From Streptomyces lasiicapitis (GTDB lineage Bacteria > Actinomycetota > Actinomycetes > Streptomycetales > Streptomycetaceae), in contig NZ_BMNG01000003.1 of the NCBI RefSeq assembly GCF_014646335.1, positions 310,001 to 374,000 on the forward strand: a DNA stretch of 64,000 bases, given 5' to 3'. Under the pieces are notes generated by a model. That model ran no database searches and was not told where the DNA came from. It was given only the letters and a program-made list of their open reading frames with translations. Shown piece after piece: positions 45,853 to 53,059 of the stretch (positions are counted from its first letter, which is position 1; each line of letters opens with the position of its first letter). The translations under genes and the position numbers were made by a program.

Positions 45853-48135
45853 TTGGCCGCTTCGACCACGAAGCGGCGGCACAAGGTCCGCCGAAGGACC
45901 GACATGTCACTCATCGGAGGCATCCGGCCCCCGATCGCCGTGCTGTCGGTCCTGCTCCTTGCCCTGGCGGGCGTCACCGCCCTCACTCTTGGCCGCGTCG
46001 GCCAGGAAGCCGTCCCCAAGGCAGTCAAGTCGTCCCAGCAGCACTTCGCCGAGGACGGCGCCATCGCGCTGCGCGCGTCCATCGACGAGAGCGTCACCGA
46101 CCTCACCCGGACCGCGGACCTGTTCAACGCGTCCGACCCGGTGCCCGCCGACGCCGTACTCGACAAGATCGGCAGCGTCTACCAGAAGTGGATGGGCACC
46201 GCCGTCGTCGAGATCCGCTCGGGCAAGCTCATGGCCGCCCGCGGTGAGAACGTCCCGCTGGCCGCCATCGACCGCTCCAAGCTGAGCGACGACCACGGGC
46301 TCGACCCGCGCATGGTGCGCCTGGAGAACGGCGAGACCCGGCTCCTCGCGTTCTCCGTCCTCGCCTGGAAGGGCCAGCCGCAGCAGCTCCTTGTCGCATC
46401 GAGCAGCCTGCGCTTCCCCGGCATCAGCCTCGGCAACTTCCGCTCCATCGCCGTCGTCGGCGACGACGGCAAGGTGCTGAGCACCGACGGCATCCCCGAG
46501 CCGGAGCAGGTCAGCACCGACGAGGAGCGCGCGGAGGTCAAGGCCTCCAACGAGCGGCTCAAGGGCTTCGCCGAGACCGCGGCGAAGAAGTCCCGCAGCC
46601 ACCCGCTGCTCTCCAAGGAGCCCGGCTCCGGCGGCTATCTCGGCGTCAGCGGCCACCTGATCGGCGAGCGCCACCTCGGTGAGCGCTCCGTCGCGGGCTA
46701 CGCCTCGCTCGCCGCCCCCGAGGCCGGCGAGTCCACGGTGGCCACCCGGCTCGGCCTCAGCGTCGTCGCCATGGTCCCGGTCGCCGAGGACCCCAAGCGC
46801 AGCACCAGCTCCGCCTTCGGCCTGCTCGCCGCGGGCGCGCTGCTCCTCATCGGCGGCCTGACCGTGTTCTTCCTCCTGCACACCGTGCAGCGCCCGCTGA
46901 TCCGGCTGTTCCTGGAGAGCCGCAGGCTCACCCGCGGCGACCTCAACCGGCCGGTGTCCGTGCCCAAGTTCGGCGAGGCCGCCCGCATCGGCGCCGCCCT
47001 GGAGCGGCTGCGCCGCCAGCTGACCGGCGAACCCGCGGCGAAGGCCAAGCCCACCGGGCGCCGCAAGCTCGGCGTCCGGACCCTGGTCGCGGTCGCCGGC
47101 GTGCTGCTGCTCGTCTGGGCGGGGCCGCTGTTGCTGCTCCTCAACCGCGCGGGCGACAGCGTCCAGGTGCCGCAGCAGATGGTCAACGACCAGCGTGAGC
47201 GCACCGACACCCTCTCCGACCGGGTCCGCCGCGCCCTCAACGAAGGCCACGCCGACCTCACCTCGGTGGCCTCGCTGATCGGCGCCAAGACCGAGGGCGA
47301 CGAGATGGACAAGGTCCTCGACAGCACTCTGAACCAGCACTCGCGCTACCGCTCGCTGTACGTCATCGACAAGACCGGCGACGTCCTCGCCGAGGCCGGC
47401 GGCGATCCGCGCGGCGCCGGCGACAAGCCGTCCGACCAGCCGGTCCGCGTGGTCGACGAGGACGGCAAGGAGCCGGTGATCATCGGCACCGCCGAGGTGC
47501 CCGGACGCCAGGGCGCGGCCGTGGTGGGCGAGTTCCGCATCGAGTTCCTCAACTCGATGCTCAAGCGCCCCGGCCTCGGCGAGGTACGCGTCGTCGACAA
47601 GGACCGCAAGATCATCGGCGGCAACACCGGCTACCGCGAGTTCCAGGGGCTGCCCAGCGACCGCCTCGACGGGCTCGTCGAGGGCACCGGCCAGAAGGTC
47701 GGCGGCAAGCCGCGCCCCAGCGGCGTGCTCTACCGCACCGGCGACGGCATCCAGATCGCCGCCGCGGCCCCGTTCGCCGGTGGCGGCGCGGCCGAGAAGC
47801 TCGGCTGGTCCGTGGTGAGCTGGCAGCCCGCATCGGCCCTCGCCATCCCCGAGTACACCCTGCAGAACCGCACGGTCCTCGCGGGCATGCTCGGCGTCAC
47901 CGCGGCCGCGGGCTGCCTCGGCTGGCTGCACATCATCGTGGTGCGGCCGCTGCGCAAGCTCGCCGAACAGGCGGAGGCGCTGGCCGACGGCGACCGCAAG
48001 ACCGTCCTGTACCCCGTCCACCACGACGAGGTCGGCGCCGTCACCCGCAGCCTCGAACTGATCAGGCAGCAGCTGCCGTCCAGCGCGCAGCGCAAGCGGG
48101 ACGGCGCCACGGCCGGTCTCGCCGGAAGGAACTGA
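45853..48135 (+). CDS. Double-HAMP membrane sensor without output domain, in the Pgs locus
   Basis: A 760-residue membrane protein with a duplicated plan: TM (~24-46), extracellular region (~49-318), TM (~320-343), HAMP (~344-392), TM (~407-429), extracellular region (~432-675), TM (~676-697), HAMP (~698-740). Both extracellular halves resemble dCache-type sensors. It ends after the second HAMP, with no kinase, cyclase or methyl-accepting domain. The TTG at 45853 has GGAGAGGAG at 8 bases; an ATG at 45904 (743 residues) is the alternative. The gene is 6 bases from pgsB, so it probably senses the envelope and controls the synthase by direct contact. That role is inference. Confidence 0.8.
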   Translation: MAASTTKRRHKVRRRTDMSLIGGIRPPIAVLSVLLLALAGVTALTLGRVGQEAVPKAVKSSQQHFAEDGAIALRASIDESVTDLTRTADLFNASDPVPADAVLDKIGSVYQKWMGTAVVEIRSGKLMAARGENVPLAAIDRSKLSDDHGLDPRMVRLENGETRLLAFSVLAWKGQPQQLLVASSSLRFPGISLGNFRSIAVVGDDGKVLSTDGIPEPEQVSTDEERAEVKASNERLKGFAETAAKKSRSHPLLSKEPGSGGYLGVSGHLIGERHLGERSVAGYASLAAPEAGESTVATRLGLSVVAMVPVAEDPKRSTSSAFGLLAAGALLLIGGLTVFFLLHTVQRPLIRLFLESRRLTRGDLNRPVSVPKFGEAARIGAALERLRRQLTGEPAAKAKPTGRRKLGVRTLVAVAGVLLLVWAGPLLLLLNRAGDSVQVPQQMVNDQRERTDTLSDRVRRALNEGHADLTSVASLIGAKTEGDEMDKVLDSTLNQHSRYRSLYVIDKTGDVLAEAGGDPRGAGDKPSDQPVRVVDEDGKEPVIIGTAEVPGRQGAAVVGEFRIEFLNSMLKRPGLGEVRVVDKDRKIIGGNTGYREFQGLPSDRLDGLVEGTGQKVGGKPRPSGVLYRTGDGIQIAAAAPFAGGGAAEKLGWSVVSWQPASALAIPEYTLQNRTVLAGMLGVTAAAGCLGWLHIIVVRPLRKLAEQAEALADGDRKTVLYPVHHDEVGAVTRSLELIRQQLPSSAQRKRDGATAGLAGRN

Positions 48136-48141
48136 ACCGCC

Positions 48142-49833
48142 GTGCTCTTCCTCTTCACCGTCCTGGTGGTGTGCTGCGCCGTCCTGCTCGTCGCGGGTGT
48201 GATCGAGCAGCGGCGGCACTTCACCAACCTGGAACACATACCGTCGCGGGTGCTGGTCAACGGCATCCGCGGCAAGAGCTCCATCACCCGCCTGTGCGCG
48301 GGCGCGCTGCGCGGCGGCGACCTGACCACGGTCGCCAAGACCACCGGCACGGCCGCCCGGTTCATCCACCCGGACGCCACCGAGGAGCCGGTCTACCGCA
48401 AGTTCGGCATCGCCAACGTCGTGGAGCAGATCGGCATCGTCCGGCGCGCGGCGGCGTACAACCCGGACGCCCTGGTCATCGAGTGCATGGCGGTCATGCC
48501 GGCGCTCCAGGAGATCAACCAGTCCAAGCTGATCCGCTCCACCATCGGCGTGCTCTGCAACGTCCGCGAGGACCACCTCGCCGAGATGGGCCCGACCCTG
48601 GACGACGTGGCGCGCTCCCTTTCGCGCTCCATGCCGGAGAACGGCATCTGCGTCACCGCCGAGAAGGACCGCTTCGCGATCCTCAAGGAGGAGGCCGACG
48701 CGCGGAACTGCGAGCTGATCTACGCCGACCCCGAGACGGTGTCCGACGACGAGCTGCGCGGCTTCAGCTGGTTCACCTTCAAGGAGAACGTGTCGATCGC
48801 GCTGAAGGTCGCCGAACTCCTCGGCGTCGGCCGCGAGGTCGCTCTCCAGGGCATGTACGACGCGCCGCCGGACCCCGGTGTCCTCTCCGTCGAGCGGTAC
48901 GTCACCGAGGAGGGCAAGAAGCTCCGCTTCGCCAACGTCTTCGCGGCCAACGACCCCGAGTCGACGCTGATGAACATCAACCAGCTCCTCGACCTCGGCG
49001 CCATCCACCGGCCGCTGAACGTCGTCATCAACTGCCGCCCCGACCGCGTCGAGCGCAACGGCCAGATGGGCGAGATCATCCCGGACCTGCAGCCGGACAA
49101 GGTCTTCGTCATCGGCCACCCCGCCAAGTCCGCCATCGACGCGATCCCCGCGGACTGGCGCTCGCGCGCCGTCGACCTCGGCGGCGACCGGCGCGACCCG
49201 GAGGAGTTCATGGGCCAGCTGCTCGGGCAGCTCGGCGCCGACTCCTCGCTCGTCGCCATCGGCAACATCCACGGCCAGGGCGAGGTGCTCCTTGAGCATC
49301 TCGCCGAGCTCCCCGCCGACGAGAGCGAGGACCCGGCGACCCCCGCCGCCCCGGCCGGCGAGTCCGCCAACGAGACCACCGGCAGCCACCAGCTGTACGA
49401 GCCGCACATCGACCCGTACCAGCACTACCCGGAGGCGTACGAGACGCGGTACACGCAGACGGGATCGCTCCGGGTGGTCCCGCCGCCGCAGGTGCCGGTG
49501 CAGCACTATCCGTCGTACGACGGGCATGCCGCGCACGATCCGTACGCGGCGCAGGGGTCGTACCAGGGCCAGGGTTCGTACGCCGCGCAGGATCCGTACG
49601 CCGCGCAGGATCCGTACGCCGCTCAGGACCCGTACGCGGCACAGCAGGCGTCGGCCTACGGGACGCAGGCTCCGTACGACGCGTACGCCCAGCAGCAGTA
49701 CCAACAGCACCAGCAGCCCCAGCCCCAGCCCCAACCTCCCGCCCCCCGCGGCCTGTTCGAGCCGCGCGTCCCGCCCGCCCCGCCCGCCGCGGATGAAACC
49801 CAGCAGTGGCACAGCCCAGGAGAGCAGCGTTGA
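48142..49833 (+). CDS. pgsB: Poly-gamma-glutamate synthase-type ligase PgsB/CapB with C-terminal repeat tail
   Basis: A 563-residue ATP-dependent amide ligase. One N-terminal membrane helix (1-20) anchors a Mur-ligase-like catalytic part to about 392, with P-loop GIRGKSS (41-47), VIECMAVMPALQ and NVREDHLAEMGP as in Bacillus PgsB/CapB. The tail (about 393-563) is Pro/Gln/Tyr/Ala-rich, including QDPYAAQ repeats encoded by 18-bp DNA repeats, and is not found in Bacillus PgsB (about 393 residues). The GTG at 48142 follows GGAAGGA. Its stop overlaps the pgsC start (TTGA). The substrate may be glutamate, but that is inferred from the family. Confidence 0.9.
   Translation: MLFLFTVLVVCCAVLLVAGVIEQRRHFTNLEHIPSRVLVNGIRGKSSITRLCAGALRGGDLTTVAKTTGTAARFIHPDATEEPVYRKFGIANVVEQIGIVRRAAAYNPDALVIECMAVMPALQEINQSKLIRSTIGVLCNVREDHLAEMGPTLDDVARSLSRSMPENGICVTAEKDRFAILKEEADARNCELIYADPETVSDDELRGFSWFTFKENVSIALKVAELLGVGREVALQGMYDAPPDPGVLSVERYVTEEGKKLRFANVFAANDPESTLMNINQLLDLGAIHRPLNVVINCRPDRVERNGQMGEIIPDLQPDKVFVIGHPAKSAIDAIPADWRSRAVDLGGDRRDPEEFMGQLLGQLGADSSLVAIGNIHGQGEVLLEHLAELPADESEDPATPAAPAGESANETTGSHQLYEPHIDPYQHYPEAYETRYTQTGSLRVVPPPQVPVQHYPSYDGHAAHDPYAAQGSYQGQGSYAAQDPYAAQDPYAAQDPYAAQQASAYGTQAPYDAYAQQQYQQHQQPQPQPQPPAPRGLFEPRVPPAPPAADETQQWHSPGEQR
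49536..49645. repeat. 18-bp in-frame repeats in the pgsB tail
   Basis: Units of CAGGATCCGTACGCCGCG recur about every 18 bp with few changes, encoding QDPYAA. The frame is kept throughout. Confidence 0.8.
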
Positions 49834-50312
49834 TCCCGTCCGTCCTCACCCCCGAGATCGCCGCGGTCGGCATCGCGCTCGGGCTGCTGTTCTCGCTCGT
49901 CTGCTATCTGACGACGAACCTGTCGCCCGGCGGCATGATCACGCCGGGCTGGCTCGCGCTGACCCTCGTCGAGGACCTCCAGCGCGCCGCCATGGTGGTC
50001 GGCGTCACCGTCCTGACGTACGTCTGCGTCCTGCTGATGCAGCGCTTCGTCATCCTCTACGGCAAGCGCCTGTTCGCCGCGGTCGTGCTGACCGGTGTGG
50101 TGCTCCAGGCCACCGTGATGATCGTGCTCTCGCTCGAGTTCCCGCTGATGTACAGCAACCAGACCCTCGGCTTCATCGTGCCGGGCCTGATCGCCTACCA
50201 GCTGGTCCGTCAGCCCAAGGGCCCCACCCTGCTCGCCACGGGCTCGGTGACCCTCATGGCCTATGTCGTCCTCACGGCCGGGATCCTCCTCGGCTTCATG
50301 CCCTCCGCCTGA
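49830..50312 (+). CDS. pgsC: Poly-gamma-glutamate synthesis membrane protein PgsC/CapC
   Basis: A 160-residue membrane protein with about five hydrophobic segments, close to the usual 149 residues of PgsC. It contains the family's NLSPGGMITPGWLAL segment after the first helix. PgsC forms the membrane core with PgsB. The start is TTG at 49830, overlapping the pgsB stop, with CAGGAGA eight bases before; the overlap argues for strict coupling. Confidence 0.9.
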   Translation: MIPSVLTPEIAAVGIALGLLFSLVCYLTTNLSPGGMITPGWLALTLVEDLQRAAMVVGVTVLTYVCVLLMQRFVILYGKRLFAAVVLTGVVLQATVMIVLSLEFPLMYSNQTLGFIVPGLIAYQLVRQPKGPTLLATGSVTLMAYVVLTAGILLGFMPSA

Positions 50313-50328
50313 CCTACCGGAGCCACTC

Positions 50329-51399
50329 ATGCCGCCCAAGAAGAAGCGCCCCGCAGTCCACGCCGTCACCGTCCTCGCCCTGCTCGCGGGCAGCGCCTAC
50401 CTGACCGTCGAGCTGCGCAAGGACGAGCAGGACAAGGCGCCCAAGGTGCAGGCCGTCACCGACACCCCCGACCTGACCAACGGGACCGGGCAGGCCGACG
50501 GGAAGCAGAAGTGGGAGCGGCTGCGCAATCCCGACCGCTCCGTCCTGCGCACCGAGGACGGCAAGGTCCTCGCCTCGTTCACCGACGGCGCGCGCACCGC
50601 GACCCTCTCCGGGCCGAGCCGTACCTTCGCCGAGCCCACCAACACCAAGTCCAAGGTCGTCACCGACAACTGGGTGCGGCTGATGCCGGAGATCTGGCGC
50701 AAGGGCGCGGAGAAGGAGAAGTGGTTCAAGGACTGGTTCAAGGAGTTCGCCGGCAGCGAGGAGGACGACATCTTCGCGATGGCGTTCCAGTACGTGGAGG
50801 GGGCGCCGGTCAAGAAGGACGACGAGGGCATCTCCTACGCCGGTGACGCCAGCTTCGGGCCGCTGAACCCCAACGGCAGCGAGGGCAACGACCTGCGCGA
50901 GGAGCAGTCCGACTTCTTCGACTACCTCGGCATTCCCTACACCTTCCGGGACGGTACGACGATCCAGCCCGAGGCGAAGCGGGCCCGCGCGATGGACTGC
51001 TCCGGGTTCATCCGCACCATCTTCGGGTACCGCGCCCGCTATCCGCTGATGGCTTCCGACCTCGCCGGGGACGGGCTGCCGCGGACCGCCAACGGGATGG
51101 CCCGGGGCAAGGTGGGCACCGCCGTCATCCCCCTGAAGGGCGTCGCCGCCGCCGACCGCCCGAAGACCATCGACGTCGTCCAGCCCGGCGACCTCGTCTT
51201 CTTCAAGCTCGACGCCCGCACCAAGCAGCGGCTCGACCACGTGGGGATCTTCCTCGGCCACGACGCCGAGGGCCACAAGATCTTCATCTCCAGCCGCGAG
51301 GAGGTCAACGGACCGACGATCGGCGACAAGGGCGGTACGTCCCGCCTGGACGGGAACGGGTACTACGCGTCGGCACTGCGGAGCGCGAAGCGCCTGTAG
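50329..51399 (+). CDS. NlpC/P60 cell-wall or polymer endopeptidase
   Basis: A 356-residue exported protein with one N-terminal membrane helix (~8-27, no clear cleavage site) and a C-terminal NlpC/P60 domain. The catalytic Cys is C224 (AMDCSGFIRTIFGYR) and the His is H304 (DHVGIFLG). The region between 60 and 210 is unrecognised. NlpC/P60 enzymes cleave D-gamma-glutamyl bonds; Bacillus PgdS, of the same family, degrades poly-gamma-glutamate. Its position 16 bases after pgsC makes polymer processing or release its likely job, with peptidoglycan trimming for polymer passage as the alternative. A terminator follows at 51447. Confidence 0.88.
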   Translation: MPPKKKRPAVHAVTVLALLAGSAYLTVELRKDEQDKAPKVQAVTDTPDLTNGTGQADGKQKWERLRNPDRSVLRTEDGKVLASFTDGARTATLSGPSRTFAEPTNTKSKVVTDNWVRLMPEIWRKGAEKEKWFKDWFKEFAGSEEDDIFAMAFQYVEGAPVKKDDEGISYAGDASFGPLNPNGSEGNDLREEQSDFFDYLGIPYTFRDGTTIQPEAKRARAMDCSGFIRTIFGYRARYPLMASDLAGDGLPRTANGMARGKVGTAVIPLKGVAAADRPKTIDVVQPGDLVFFKLDARTKQRLDHVGIFLGHDAEGHKIFISSREEVNGPTIGDKGGTSRLDGNGYYASALRSAKRL

Positions 51400-51446
51400 G
51401 GCCTGCGGTTCGTTTTCGCCTGCGGCCTGGTGGGACGTGCTCCTGT

Positions 51447-51465
51447 CCCGCCGCTCCGCGGCGGG
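51447..51465. terminator. Terminator between the Pgs operon and the NYN gene
   Basis: CCCGCCGC pairs with GCGGCGGG around TCC, abutting the stop of the convergent NYN gene. The 5' part of the gap (51400-51440) resembles a dispersed Streptomyces intergenic repeat (TGCGGTTCGTTTTCGCCTGC). Confidence 0.65.
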
Positions 51466-51834
51466 CTAGCCCCGTACCGCCCGGGGGCCCACCACTTCCG
51501 CGCCCAGGGCCGACACCCGGTGGCGGAGCTCGCGGTCCGCGGTGGCCACCACGCAGGGGCCCGGGGTCTCGGTGACCACCTCCACGATGCGGTCGTCGCC
51601 GCTCCCCGGGGCGGAGTCGACCCGTACGCCGGGGACGGAGTCGATGCCGCGGGCCTGGCCCTCGACGACGAGTACGACGGTGAGGGGGCCGGGCACATCG
51701 GCAAGCCCGGTCGCGGCCACCGGCACCAGACGGTCCCGCAGCCGCTCCGCGGCCCCGCGGCGGTCGCGCCACCAGCCGTCCGGCACGGAGCCCACGACGT
51801 TGGCGGCGTCCACGACGAGGGTCACTGTCTCCAT
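51466..51834 (-). CDS. NYN-domain (PIN-like) protein
   Basis: A 122-residue protein with a PIN/NYN nuclease-like fold: TLVVDAANVVGSVPDGWWRDRRGAA at the N-terminus (D9, N12 expected at the active site), PLTVVLVVEG in the middle and DDRIVEVV...CVVATADRELRHRV near the end. NYN proteins are often RNA-processing nucleases. GAGG precedes the ATG at 51834. It is convergent with the Pgs operon. Confidence 0.82.
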   Translation of the reverse strand: METVTLVVDAANVVGSVPDGWWRDRRGAAERLRDRLVPVAATGLADVPGPLTVVLVVEGQARGIDSVPGVRVDSAPGSGDDRIVEVVTETPGPCVVATADRELRHRVSALGAEVVGPRAVRG

Positions 51835-51930
51835 ACGGCCAAGCCTCGCACGCCCGGGTGCACCCACCCCCACCTCGCCCATTAGAGTTGCCAGGACCGA
51901 CGTCCCACCCCCGGAAGCCCCGGAACCGGC

Positions 51931-52995
51931 ATGCCCCCAGCCTCCACCACCGCCCCGACCGTGAACGGCGACTGGCTCATACGCGCACGCGACGGCAGGC
52001 TCGCCGTCTACGCCTGCGAGAGCGACGCCGTGGTGTGCCGCACCCAGCAGCGCCCGGGCGGCCCCTGGACCGCGCCCCGCGCCGTCGGGGGCGACCAGCG
52101 CGTCCACCCCGCCCTCGCCGTCGCCCAGGGCACCGACACCTACGCCCACCTGGTGTCCTGGCGCCCCACCGTCCCCGGCGAGTCCGGCCTCGTACACTCC
52201 ACGCACTTCCAGCCGCACCTCACCGCCCTCGACTGGAACCCGCTCGGCCACCCCAACAAGAAGGGCGACCGCACCGGCCCCCCGGCCGTCACCGTCGACG
52301 CCCAGGGGCGCGCCCACGTCTTCGTACCCAACAGGGGCGGCGGCGTGAGCATGCGCGGCCAGAAGGAGAAGGGCGGCTGGGGGCCCTGGCGCGACCTGAA
52401 GGGCGCCGGCGTGCGCGGCCCTCTCGCCGTGACGACGGCCGAGTCCGGCCTGGTCACGGCGTACGCGACGACCCCGGACGGCATCCTGCGGTGGACCCAG
52501 GCCTCACCCGGCGCCGTCCCCGTCCTGGACGAGGAACCCCTCGCGGTCAAGGCCCGCCCCGGCACCCTGAGCGCCCTCGCCACTTCAGCAGAGCACACGA
52601 CCCTCTTCTTCACGGACGAGGGCGGGGAGTTGTGCGCCTGGCGGGGGAGTGCGGACGACGAGCCGGTGGCCGTCCTGACGGCCGCGGGGTCCGGCCCCGT
52701 GTCCGCCATGCGCTGTGAACTCGACGGCCACGACTGCACCTTGCTCGCCCAGCGCGCCGAAAGCGGCCGCGTCGCCTTCGCCGCGTACCCCACCGAGCTG
52801 GAGTCGGCCGGCGCCTGGTGGACCGAGTCGGGCCCCGCCCTGCCGGTGGACGCGCGGGTCGCCCTCGCCGAGGACGGGACCGGCCGCGTGGTCGCGGCGA
52901 CCTTCGTGCCCGGCACGGGCACCCTGCGCCTGGCCCACCGCAAGGACGAACCGGGCCTCGCCCTCAAGGCCTGGGAGCAGGCACCCTCCGTGTAG
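51931..52995 (+). CDS. Hypothetical protein with propeller-like repeats
   Basis: A 354-residue protein I do not recognise. No signal peptide is clear. It contains recurring beta-rich units with W and G (GDWLIRARDGRLAVYACES, GGWGPWRDLKGAGVRGPLAV, DGILRWTQASPG), suggesting a beta-propeller of lectin-like type, more diverged than the one at 19004. The ATG at 51931 is the first plausible start, with a weak GGAA upstream. It is divergent from the NYN gene and convergent with fadB, with a terminator at 53011. Confidence 0.7.
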   Translation: MPPASTTAPTVNGDWLIRARDGRLAVYACESDAVVCRTQQRPGGPWTAPRAVGGDQRVHPALAVAQGTDTYAHLVSWRPTVPGESGLVHSTHFQPHLTALDWNPLGHPNKKGDRTGPPAVTVDAQGRAHVFVPNRGGGVSMRGQKEKGGWGPWRDLKGAGVRGPLAVTTAESGLVTAYATTPDGILRWTQASPGAVPVLDEEPLAVKARPGTLSALATSAEHTTLFFTDEGGELCAWRGSADDEPVAVLTAAGSGPVSAMRCELDGHDCTLLAQRAESGRVAFAAYPTELESAGAWWTESGPALPVDARVALAEDGTGRVVAATFVPGTGTLRLAHRKDEPGLALKAWEQAPSV

Positions 52996-53010
52996 AGGGC
53001 GCCACATGCC

Positions 53011-53045
53011 GGTGCCCGGCACGCCACGCGGGCGTACCGGGCACC
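53011..53045. terminator. Terminator between the hypothetical gene and fadB
   Basis: GGTGCCCGG pairs with CCGGGCACC as the outer stem and ACGCC with GGCGT as the inner stem, with one mismatch, between convergent genes. Confidence 0.7.
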
Positions 53046-53059
53046 TGAGCGTCAGCCGA

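Noticed and set aside
49536..49645. 18-bp repeats considered as an iteron-like origin element
   Set aside because: They are in frame within pgsB and encode QDPYAA; there is no replication gene nearby.
45907..49812. A 1301-codon open frame antisense to the sensor and pgsB genes
   Set aside because: Its translation is Arg/Val/Leu/Asp-biased low-complexity sequence with no domain, as expected of the strand complementary to GC3-rich genes. The plus-strand genes have clear domains and ribosome sites.
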